Shown here: in pieces, positions 26,001 through 38,000 of the stretch
How the letters are laid out: the number at the start of each line of letters is the position of its first letter
How positions within the stretch are numbered: the first letter of the stretch is position 1
Origin: Puffinus mauretanicus
Taxonomy: Eukaryota; Chordata; Aves; Procellariiformes; Procellariidae
Assembly: GCA_023333565.1 (NCBI GenBank)
Contig: JAJKFH010000374.1
Coordinates: 2,170,001-2,234,000, forward strand
Length of the DNA stretch: 64,000 nucleotides
Direction: 5' to 3'
Position numbers and translations under genes: made by a program
Notes under the pieces: generated by a model
The model's input: only the letters and a program-made list of their open reading frames with translations
Told to the model about the DNA's origin: nothing
Database searches by the model: none

Positions 26001-29000
26001 AAGGAGGTTTTTTCACTATTTCAGTTTGTCCACAAAGGCAATGAATGTCTAGATGTGTTCTGCAGCTAAACTACAAGCTCTGGGGCCACACAGAGCTTTA
26101 TTGGAGGTCAAGTCCTGGGCCCTGTTTGGGTCTGTTGAGAATACCTGCCCCAAATTAACAGCTTGGGATTCAACACTGCTGGGAACAGATGCTGTTGGGC
26201 TGCAGCAAAGCAAGAGAAAAGGGCCTTTTTCCTCTCCCAGCTGAAGTGACTCACCTGGATAAGGGCTAAATTGCAGGTGGCCATTTTCCATTGCTTCTGG
26301 GCATCATCCATCTGTCCGGTGTTAGCCTAGGAGCCAAGAGAGAGACCCTGAAAACCTGTTCCTGTGGCACAGGTGGCTGCTGAAGGCAGCTTCACCTGGT
26401 CCCTGTGGGAAAGCTGCGAAAGCCAGAGAGAGGTGAGCGCAGGTTGGCATCTCCCAGCCATCCCTGCACTTCCTTCTTGACACATCTCCACATGCTCCAA
26501 CCCAGTGTCCCAGGAGTATCGGAGGCTCACATGGAGGTGCAGAGGCATTGCAGAGCACCCAGCTAAAGGTGGAGTGGGCACATCCCGCACAGACTAAAAG
26601 CTGAACAAATTAAACCATTTTTCCTCTTTCGTTCCCCCTAAATGGCTCTGTTAAGCTCCAGTTTATCCCGAGACATGCAATACAAACAGCCCGAAGTAAA
26701 CAAAACTGCTTAGGGAGACAGGAGAAATCAAATCCAGAGTAGCAAAAGCTACTGCAGGTCCCAAGAAGCCTCGGTGTGCTCCTTCCAAGGTAGGATTGCT
26801 GGGAAGCCCTGGTCTCTCAAGGATCAATACCCACAGAAAAGCAATCCAGTACTGAAGCTGACAGCTGTGGAGTCCTGACTTTGTCTCCTTCATGTGTCAC
26901 AGGGCCCCAAATATCAGCAATCGGCCACCCAGGGATAATTCACCTTCAAAGCACAGATGGAAATTCTCTGTTCCAGTTACAAAATGAGGGCAAACGTATT
27001 ATTTTAACACTCACACACCACTAGTTTCTACTTAGCAGAAAAGGGCATGTCTCATACGCACAGTGTGGTTATATAAAAGCATAATCTCCTGATGTCTCCT
27101 GCTAATCCCCCCCCTCCCCACACACACACCACCACCACCTTGTTAACACTCACAGCAGTAGAGAGCCTGGATGCCAGCGTCATCTCAAGATTACCCTTCA
27201 GGCCAACCAAGGCAGGAACCAGGATAAAAACTTCCGTAATTGTCCGAAACACATCCCAGTGCTGGAAGAAAACAAAGGCAATGACCTCAGTTTGTGATGC
27301 TGACCAGTCCAATGCTATTGCTTCAAAGAGGAGTGGGTTCCCACCTCACCACCTGCTCTACAGGTGCCTGCTGTATGGGGCAGATGCTGCCCTGGGCTGG
27401 TTGCATTTCGGGATTGAAAGAAGCAATTTTTAGCTTGCAATATTCTTTCAGATCTCATGCACAGCAAAGCACTATCCTAACAGGGAAGGAACTTTCTTCC
27501 TGAGGGCAGCAGAAGATTTTGGAAAGCCACAAATTAAAATGTGCCTTTAGCATTAGCCAAGAACAACATGAAAAATAATTAGGGTTCACAAGCCAAATGA
27601 AATACAGCATGCTCTCCATCCTTTGTACTGACACTAGATACAGGAATGCCTATTGCTATCCAGACTTATAAGAATAAACACAAAGATCTGGAAACGATCT
27701 AACAACAAAAAGTTGGGTCTGTCTTTTTTTACCAAACTTCTAACTAAGCATCTAAGACTGGTGGTGGGAGGGAAGGAGATTTTTGTATCTCTTCTCCACA
27801 GGCAGTTTCTAAATCTTCCTGTTACCAAGCATGCTCCCAGCACAGCTGGAAAAAGGATTTTGAATTACGATATCCCATAAGCCCGAACTGCTGGGCCAAT
27901 ATCTTGATTATCATTGCTCCTCTGAAGCTGAACTGTACAAAGCTGTTGAATCAGCTGCAACACTAGAAATGATCTGAAACCTTAAGAAACTTTGTTGATT
28001 AACAAGTCTTCTCTAATTTATCTACCATACAGTGCCTTGGAACATAATTCATTCACCCCCTTTGCATTCAAGGATGTTGGCAAAGTCCCACTGTAGCCAG
28101 AGAGGTTCACATCAGGATGAAATCACAGAACGGAGCAGCTCACCGTGAAGTAAAATGAACTAGCCCAACATTTAAGAGCAGAATACAAGAAAAAAAGAGC
28201 AGCTGCAATCAGTCAGACCAAAGGTCCATCTAACCTATCCTTATCTCCACCAACAGTCAAATTCAGGTGTATAAAACAAGAATCTACAAGTATGACAAGT
28301 AGATGGGATAATTCTCCTGTGTATTTTCCAGCCTATGACTATCTGCCACAGGGTACTGAGCTGGTGGGTTTTTTCTGCACACTTACCAATGTTCAAAGGA
28401 TTTTTCTTTCAGGTACTCATCCAATCTACCGCCTCCGACCCATGTGCCATCCTGTGGCAAAAATTTCCATAGTTTAGCTACACTACACGTCATGTGAAGG
28501 ATCAACTTGTTCATGAATTCTAACTTGTCACTGGCTAGTATCATATGACAGTCCCAAATTCTGGTGCTAGAGAACAAAATGAACAATAGATCCCTGCCCA
28601 CCTTTCTCCACATCCATTGGGATTCTATAAACCTGAAAATCCAGGAGGTTGGACAGACTCGGTAAATGTCGACACATTCAGCTGTCAGCCTGTTGGGAAA
28701 TATATACAGGGTGTAACAGCTCGGTGTTTTGCTCTGGCTGTGCCATGGGTGGCTGTGGGAAGCCAGTGGTGTGGCTGTCTGTTGGGAAGACCTCAGAGCT
28801 TCCTTCTGAGTCAGGATGAATGAAAGTGGGGCTGAGCCAGCCCTGAGCACATGGTGCAAGACACCCCTCAGAGGTGCAGATAACAGGCAAAACATAATTA
28901 TCAATATAAAAAGGCACATTTCCTGGCAGTGGTGACCTGGAAACAGGCATGTTTCAAAATGTTAAAGGTACGTTACTGTTGAGTAAATAACAGACAACAC

Positions 29001-32000
29001 AAGAATAGTCACCTTACTTGACACACTACCATTTTGTTTGAATTTGTTAACATGGAACATAAATACCTGAGAAAAGCTAGGGGCGGACATCTCTTTTAAA
29101 GATTCAAATCCCCCTCTCTCCTCTCTAATTAAGAATAAAGATCCAAACACATCTTTGACACCTTCAAAAGAAAGAGGAGAAAAAACAGACTTCATAGTCA
29201 CAATGTAAAAAACCCCAATCATTTAAAATACACAGGCGTGCAGACATTCATATTTAAGATCTTGCATATTTTGCACACAAAAAAACATATAAATAAAAAG
29301 CAACAGAAAAACTCAACTGTTTGTATTTTCTGTGCATGTCACCTCTGGGAAATATGACTTTGTTATATCAATGTAAACTCCAATCCTTGTGTTCATGATG
29401 AATTTTGCAGGTCTCAAGCCATCATAACAGATGTTTCAGCATATGAGGTATGATTTTTTGGGACTCTGCCTTACATATAATTACACTGAAAGGCTTTGAA
29501 CAATTAATAAAGAATCACACAACTGTACTAAGAAAAAAAGCTGACTTAATTGCCTCCATTTGAGTCTCATTAGTGACTCAGCAAGAGCCTAAGGACAGAT
29601 TCATAATGATTTATACCACAGTAGCCAGGACTTCATTGTGTTAGAGACTGCAGAAATACAGAATAAACAGACGATCCCTGTGCCATCGCCTTGCAGGGCT
29701 GTCAGCTGGAGAGGCATGTGAACGTGGCAGGTTAGAGCTATGCAGGCAAGGAGCTGCCTGAATGAAGACAGCTGGATTAAGCCTAGGAAGCATCTCTGTC
29801 CTTCGAGATGAAAACTGGCCTAGAAGGAACAGAAACATTCCCTGCAGCATTGCAAACCCACACAGGGACACTGAGCCAGAAAGAGACTCCCACTTCGCGT
29901 CCCCATAATGGAGTTACAGCCCTAAAGCTCAGCTCCAACGAAACTTGGTTACCCCATGATCCACTGCAGCTGGTCCCCGTGCCAGTTGGATCTGCTCACG
30001 GGGTCCCATAGAGGAAGAGAGGCTATGATGTACTGAGGCAGTGTTCCCAGCTGTGGTCTAGCCCCACTGCCTCTCCTTACACTGTCCTCACAGTCCCAAC
30101 CATGTCCCACCTCTCCACAGCATCCATCCTCCCATGGCAGCAGCTAAGAAACCTCAGAGGTTTTCCACTGCCCTGAACAAGTCAGCAGAAAGTTCAAAAG
30201 ATCCTGGACTATAAAACGCAAGCCAATTCAAAATCCTTTTCAATGCTAATCATCTCATGGGCTTTTATCAACAAAGGACAGGGATATCTTATGTCTGTGA
30301 CTTTTATTTGGACTGTGTCCCACCGCAGTGGTGTGGAAGGGGAGAATGAAAGGGAAGCTTTCCTCCTGAATTCTCTGGTTTGAAATCTGATCGTCCAGCT
30401 TCAATCTGATTCTTCACCTTACTGTAAAAGAGTGGGCCAAACACTGGCAGGGCCCTGCAAGGTCTCCAGTAATGCCAGCCAGCCCGGAATCCGGATTGAC
30501 CAGCTGGCCAAGGATCACTGGAGCAGAGGTGGAAACGTTCAGCAAGAAAAGACTGGCCCTGCACAGAGACTGCATCATCTGCACAACCAAGAAGAGAAAA
30601 TGGGAAATGGCTATTTCTTTGGGCATCCTTTTATTACAGTACGAGAGACCCAGGTTTGAGCCTTGGGGTCAACTGGGCTAGACAAATCTCTGTTGATTTT
30701 TTTTTTTTTTTAACAGTTCTTGGTTTCATCCCAGGACAGATCAAAAACTGCTAAAATCCTGAAAAGATTGATAGGACACAAACAAGCAATTTCCACTTTG
30801 TTCTCCTCTTTACAACAACATCAGCTCTGCAAGAGAGAGAGAGCCAGCTGGACTACCAGCACAGAACCACATTATTTCAAGATAGTTTGTACGTAACAAA
30901 ACAAGGGCAGCACCATTAAACTCACATGTATGCTCTAGATACCATCCTTGAGCTTGCCCATATATCTCCCTGTCAAAGGCAGACACGGAGTTTCCAAAGA
31001 ATGTTTTGCAGTGACTGCAAATAGGGCAAAGCATTCCTCAGCCACACTATCCCCTGAAAAATGGGCAAATCACAGACTCCTGACTAGAAAAACCTGTAGT
31101 TTCAGTAGTGTGAGCCTTCGTGATTACCAATATGAGTCTTATGGTACCTAGCCTCAAGCAAACAAACTCAGTCTCAGGTTTTAGTTGGACAGGACAGTGA
31201 GTTTCTAGCTCTCACACCTGCAGGAAGAAAAGTTGAAAATAAACAGCTCAAAGACAAAAAGTAACAGAAGAATAATCCAAACATTTAAAGGCTAAAATCT
31301 CTGGATTTTTCCAGCTACTGGTTTTGGTTTTAAATATGGGGTTGTTGATACCATGGCAGCTCACTTCACTTCATCTCTCCTGTGCCAGTTGTGACTCTCA
31401 ATGCACGAGCTCCCTCCTCTGGGAGCTGAACCCATTGACTGATGGCTTCTATTTCAACATAGTTGGAAACACCTTCACCAAAAAATACACTTCCTGTTAT
31501 TTGCTTCACACATGACCCCATTTTTAAGAGTCTAGGGAACAAATACACGAAGTAGACTGCACTCTGGTCTTTAAAGGACACATGCAACGTAGATATACAT
31601 GGCTTATGTTTTCCATCAGTTTGGATACAGTTACATTTTTGAACAGAGCCCAATTCTTAGCAACTGAGTTTGATTTCTTTTAGACAAAGACCTATTCACC
31701 TGCCAAGGGTATGGAGTGGGTATGTACTATGTCTTCATCCTTCTCTGAGATAACTGCTAACTATTAACATAACATCTTGGGTAGTTTGAGAACTTCTGTA
31801 ATGCTGCAAGACAGGTCTGTGCCTAAGCACAGCACAAGGTGGAGACGACAAACACAGCATAGCAACAGCATGTGCCACTCCAGTTAACCCTTCTTTTATA
31901 TTCCTCATATTCCCTTTAATTCAACTTCTCTGCCTTCTTTGTTTCTTCCAATGCAAGAAAAAACAGCAAGGTATTGTCTTTCCAAACACTCAAGTATCCA

Positions 32001-35000
32001 TATTTAGCTCCTGCTGTGGTACTAATGCCAGAGAATCCAATGTACTTCAGTGAGCTCAGAGTGCAGGATATATCCTTGGGAAACTCTGCCAGCCTTTTGA
32101 TTTGTAAATCCACTGGCATGAGATGCCCAAACTAGATCAAATTTTGCATTTCTATTTGTGCCACTGGTACAAAGGAAAGACAGATAGGATAGATTCTGGT
32201 TGTGGGCACAACAGTGTAAATCCAGCAGCACTCCTTGGAAGTCAATGAAAGTTATTCCAAATTTGCACCCACCTCAGAATCTGGCCAAGAAGCACTCAGT
32301 TTGTAGGCAACGCTAATCTTTTTATGCTGGCATGCCTCTCATCACAGTATCTAAATGCCTTCTAGACCAAAGATTACATTAGGTTGTTTGCAAAGAACTG
32401 AAAGCATAAACTTGCCTTTAAGTGAGACAGGTAGTCAATAACAACCCTGACCTAGATCTCCTTATCAGCAGGTTTTGAAGGAAAGAAATAATATCATGCA
32501 ATAGGGGAATATGCCGCAGTCTGATCCCAGTTGCTTCATAGCAGTCATCATCGAAGTGTTTAGCTAGATACAGTAAAGGGAGCACCCAGTCTAACGCACC
32601 GAGGGCAGTGTCAGGCAGCCTGTCTGAAAGCCACTATCCCACTTTACAAGGAGCCCATGTACTGATCTAAAGAAAATGAATAGTGTCTCTCTAGCACAGG
32701 AAAAGCCTACAGCCAACCTGCTGACAGGCTGCTTGGACCACACACATTAAAAACAAAACCGCACAAATACTCAAGGTCAGTGAATTAGCCCACCCTCTCA
32801 CTATAAAGTTGTCTAACCACATGTACCTACTTGAACAACATCCATCAAGAGGCCAGCAGCTACCATGCCCAAGCCAGCCAGAATGAACGGCACGAAAATC
32901 TGGGAGGCAATGGAGAATGAAGTCTCTGGGAGAAATCCACTGGCTGACCTGGTCAACTTGCAGGTGAAACCTCTCAGCTTCTTGCCATGGAAGCACAGTT
33001 CCAATTGTAACTGGGTGACCACCATGGTCAAACACCGTTACCCCATGCTCAGCAGGGCAAATGGGGGGAGATCAGGACATTACACAGATCCTCCTGGTAG
33101 CTCTCTTCGAAGTCTAAGGAAATGTTTTTCTTCAAACTACAGCAATGATGCCAAATTGCTTTAGCTTCTTCTCCTCCAAGGAGCACGTCCAGAGGGTTGC
33201 AGCAAAGGTATCCTCCAAAATTGATTCAGCTGGGTTGAGCCCAGGTGACAGCAAATGTGAGGGACGCTATTTCTCCAATTTATATCCAGGGGGGAATTAA
33301 AAAAGAGAAAAGAAGATTGCGGAGATGTCTGCGGACGAATAGAAATGAGCCCACACCCCATTCAGCTCCCACCACCTCGGTAAAAACCAGTAAGACCTGC
33401 TCAGGCTACAGCACTGAAAGAGTGACAGGTCATGCAAGAATCCCTCAGCATGCTCAAACGCAGTAGTGTCCTTTCTCCTCAGGTTACATTTCTTGTCAGA
33501 CTGCGGCTCGCCTTTGATACGATGGTTTAATATGTAAGCCTGCTGTGAACCAGTCCCAGTTCCCTCACTCCCACCATAAGCAACGCTGAACTTTTCTCAC
33601 TGTCCCAAGGCCGAAGAGGTGGGGAGTTAACAACCAGGATCCGTTTTGCTCTCCTTCAAGGTGAAGAAAAGTCAAGGAAAACATGAGTCCACATTTCTCA
33701 CGGCTGACGATATTACGCAGGTCTCATCCCCAGGCAAGTGACACAGCTAAGCCAGCTGGTGAGAGAAGATCAGCCCTTCTAGACCCCAGCCCCTCTTGTC
33801 CCCTCCATGGTCTCCGCAGGATGTAACAATTGGTCTATGCCAGCTATACCTCTGAATGACTGGCTTTCGGGGGAAAAAAAAAAAACAGAGAACCAGCCAA
33901 TAAGCTTCAAAAGCGAACACCCTTATCTGCTGTCATCACTTCAACTTTCTGCTAGTTTGCAAAGGCCAAGATAAGAGTCATAGCCAGAGCTTATTTAAGG
34001 TAGCTCTGTAATCTCACTACACCGCAGGCAAGGGAGAGAAAGGGTGAATGTTTCCATGGCATGCTGTGAGCTGGTCTCCCTTCCTGTCCTAAAGTGAAAC
34101 ACGCTGCTTCTGCATACTCCCAGAAAGATACTGTCTTTGAGAGAGGGGGTGTCACCCCAGAGTCTCCATGGTCAAACAGCTGACACAAGGTCAAGAGCTG
34201 CATCATGGCCACATACGGCCAAAGAATTTGTATCCTGCTCAGTAAAGACTTCAGCTCAAAGTCATGCATGTGGGGAAGGGAGTCAGGATATTCTGTTGGG
34301 GCTCCTTTCTAATAATTAATTTGGGCACACCAATTGGATCAAAGGGTCAAAAAGTTTTAAAAGCACAATTTAAGATGGAAGAGTATAGGCTTGGTTTCGT
34401 ACATTGGCAACTGAGCTTTTTCACTGTTCAACCACAGGTTCAAATCCAGCCATGCCCCAGTGAAGGCAAACAAGTGAAAGCAAGTATTCAGTGGTAGGCA
34501 CAAAAGATACAGGTTTCTCAGTCCAGTTCAAATTCAGTGTTTAAATTGCATTGCCTTACTAATGCTTTTTGTACTAATCAACTCCTTGCCCGACACTCTC
34601 TGCAGAGAGACGTAAAGATTCATGGCCTGCGGACTCTGTCCTTGTGACAGGGTCCCCAGCTTGGAGCTAAATTCATTGGCAGAGTTGGACAGAACAAGAC
34701 ACGCTTTTGCCTTGCAGATAAATAGGGAACTGAGGAAGCTCTCAGCCATTTGGAGGGTGTGTTTCTTTTGGTCTGAATTCACACAAACGAAAGCACAAAG
34801 CCTAATGGGCTGAGATGGTACAGCAGATCTCTCTGCAAGCACGGCAGGGTGGAAAACAAGCCCTAGCTACAAACGGGAGACTCTGTCCTTTGCTGCTTTC
34901 TAGGTTGATATTTTGGTACAGCCCCCGAAGCGTTCTCCATCCCCAGCTGGCTTGGTGTGTACGTGTGTCTCTTCCACCTAACAACGGTCCAGTTAGTTGA

Positions 35001-38000
35001 AAGCTAATAAGAGAGTACCTTTCAGCTAATCTAACTAGAAAAAAAAGCCCACAATAGCTGGAAGAGGGAGGTTAATACAAATCCTGTAATAATCACACAT
35101 GACCCAACCTCTTTATACCAGCCAGGAACTGAGAAGTGACAGCATGAAGGCCCAGTTCTGGTTAGTAACTCACAGAGGCTTCAAGGAAATAAAGGACAAT
35201 TTCTGGGCAACTGCTATAGGTTTTCAAAGGTCTGATAATGTGCATACTTAGTCCCATATGCCACTGCCAACTGGATTGCTGTAAGGCAGAAACATTAATG
35301 TAAAGGAAATATTAATGAGCCTGAATGACTCAAATGCCATTAAAAAACACAGCAGCAACACATCCTGTACTAAAGCGTCAGCCTGGCAGGGTTTATGAGT
35401 TTATCACGCTTCGGCTCTCTCTGTTTCTAAGCAAGCACCATAAAAAGCCTTCAACCAATGAATCAGTATGCAGAGAAGGTAATTGGTTCAGGTGACCTGC
35501 GTGTGTACACGGGGTCATTTTATTATGTATTTAAGGAGCCTCTGATAAAGATCTGCACCGTATTTGTCAGCAAAGAGATGCATCATATTTTCCTGGCAAA
35601 AAGATATACCATATTTGTCCACAAAGAGATGCATCAGGTTTGAGAAGAAAAGAGAGCGTTGCTGAACAGCGGGAAAAAGATTATAACTAGTTTGGAAAAA
35701 AAACCCTACCTCATGGCTGCACCACTCATCATGGCAAAACCTGGGGAGGTACACTGCTGCCCTTCTCTGCACACATAGAATCATAAAGGTTGGAAAAGAC
35801 CTCTAAGATCATCAAGTCCAACCATCGACTCAACATGCTTGCAAACTAGCCAACAGGTGGCATTGCCCTGGAGGAGCCAAAGCAGAAACAGCCTCTTTGG
35901 TGGGCCCTGACTCTTATTCTAGGGCCTCCATCCACTGCCACAGTACAAAAAAAGAACAGAAAGATGACAAGTGCTAAAGAACACAGTTTCAGAGGTACCT
36001 GATCATCCGTGCAAAGAAGGGACAGGGATACCAGTGAGTGCTCTTACAACATGGCAGTGTTAGCAACAGACAGCATTTTTCTAACACCTTAGACTCATGG
36101 AAGGACAATGCTTTTCAGGGACCATACGTCCCAGTTGTTGGAGTAGTTGGAGTACTATGACTCCTGACTCTGCTAGCTCTCTGTCAGATCAGGCTGTGCA
36201 TTTTTGTTTCTTACCTTGCTCCTCTCTTCCCCACTTTAGGAAAGGGCAGAGAAGAGAGCTTATGTGGAGGGACTGAGAGCTAGCAGATGGAGAGTGTCTG
36301 AGGCCAAAAGCCACGCAGCATCTCCTGTTGCCCCACAGAAACAGCAGCAGCAGCAGGGGCAGAGGCCAGGACTGGCTTAGAAAGGAAGGGCAGTTCCTAG
36401 CAGCAGCGAGTCCACGATGAGACACGCTCAAGTAGTCCATGATCATGCATGAAAAGTCACTATGCTAATTGCCAAAGGCCTGCTTTTCCTATGAGATGTT
36501 GCATGGGTTGATTTCCCAGGCTCTAAGCACTAACATGAAAGCTCTTTGTAAGCTCTTTATCTGCATAAAACAGAAACCAGGCTTTTGTAGTTTCAGAAGG
36601 TTTGCTTCACATTCTGTTTATATTAGTGGCTCAGTCCTTTAAAAAAAAAAAAAATACTCCAAGGGAAGAAGTGAAAGAAAAGCACTCCTCCAACATCATA
36701 AACCCATCTGCAAACTATTTCACGCTTTAGTATCTCACAATAGGAGGTAACATGCATTTAATGTCAGAGATCCATAAGAATGGGCAGGTCTGAACAGTCT
36801 AAAAAATAAAAATATAAGTGGCTGCTCAAGGCTCAAGACTCTCAGAATGACATTTAAGGAGACAAAAAGTAGTTTGCCACTGGGTTCTGGATTTGCCTTG
36901 GTGTTTTCTGACCTGACTAGACATTCTGCTGGGCATTGAGTACGTGCTAAGGTCAATTAAGGATACCGTGTCTCTCTTAAGCCTTTATAGCTCTTCTAGC
37001 TTAGGGAGATCAGCCCAGGGCTAATAGCAAAAGAACACAGCTCCAGATTTGTGAAAGTTGTCAATGCAAGCACAGTAGTGTCCATGTCACTGTATCAGAT
37101 AGGTCAGGGCAGTCTGACCCAAGAGCTAGCTAGTCAAATAACAAGGGTTAACAAAAAGGCACGCAGCAGTGAGAGTCACCTAGAGTGCAAACGCATAGCA
37201 AATTATAATCTGGAAATTAACTGCAGCTTTAACTTGTCCAAAACCAGGTGCTCACCACTACCTTAAAGCTCTGTATTGCTGCACTATAGGAGGAAAGGTC
37301 TGGTCCTGACTGCCACAGAATCAGAAATCAGACTGGAAGATGACTCAAGGATTTGAGTCATCTGCTGCAAGGCCTTAGAAAAAGATGTGGTGCGCAGGCT
37401 GCGCTGGGCTGGTTGTATGAAGTGTTAACAGTGCTGGGCTGGCTGGCTCCTTGTGCAATGAAGCAGGGGATGCAGGACTTCCCAGAGCTACAACCTACTG
37501 CAGGAAAGCACTATGTCACCACAGCCCTTGGGGCTGCAGCTCAGCCATCCTCTTCCCAGGACGAAGGTGAAATCTTTGCACAGGGCTGCACCTTCCTACA
37601 TAGATGCCTCAGATCCTCCACGTGGTCTTCAGTACCATATTGTCTTTTATCTCCAGAGGAGGAAAAGGGCCAGAAAAACACCATACGCTGTCTCCTGAGA
37701 GCTGCACAAAAGTACATAATAGCTGACTTCGAAGGACATGTTGGCACATGAAATTGCTGCAAATCCTCCTTTACTTTGCCATCCCCAGAGCAAATCCCCT
37801 GCCTCTGAAGAAAAGTCCCCCACCTATCCCATGCCAGGTACATCAGATCAGTTTTTCTTTCCCTTACCTGAACATAATCCAAAACCATGCCTGCCAAGAC
37901 CATGCCAAGCCCAGCTAGGAGGTATGGCAGGAGCACTTGCAGGCAAATTGCGATGGCTGACTCTTCCCGCGACTTTGCCATGGCCGCTTTCTCCTCAGCC

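Larger units (their letters stand above)
27262..32830 (-). other. SLC41A3 intron between the first-helix exon B and exon 27154-27261
   Basis: The intron holds the CR1 relic at 28200-28635 and the old repeat at 32190-32290. The rest is unremarkable, with a T homopolymer near 30700. Confidence 0.5.
32926..37867 (-). other. SLC41A3 intron between alternative exons A and B
   Basis: It holds the CR1 tail at 35776, the 26-bp tandem repeat just below it, and A homopolymers near 33870 and 36645. I looked for the missing phase-1 N-terminal exon that would feed exon B and did not recognise one. Confidence 0.5.

Noticed and set aside
34437..34447. GGTTCAAATCC, B-box-like
   Set aside because: No cloverleaf can be drawn around it and no tRNA-derived SINE body is recognisable.
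37301..37345. CAGAATCAGAAATCAGACTGG, CR1-terminus-like
   Set aside because: Only about 25 bases resemble a CR1 end and the following sequence does not continue the match.
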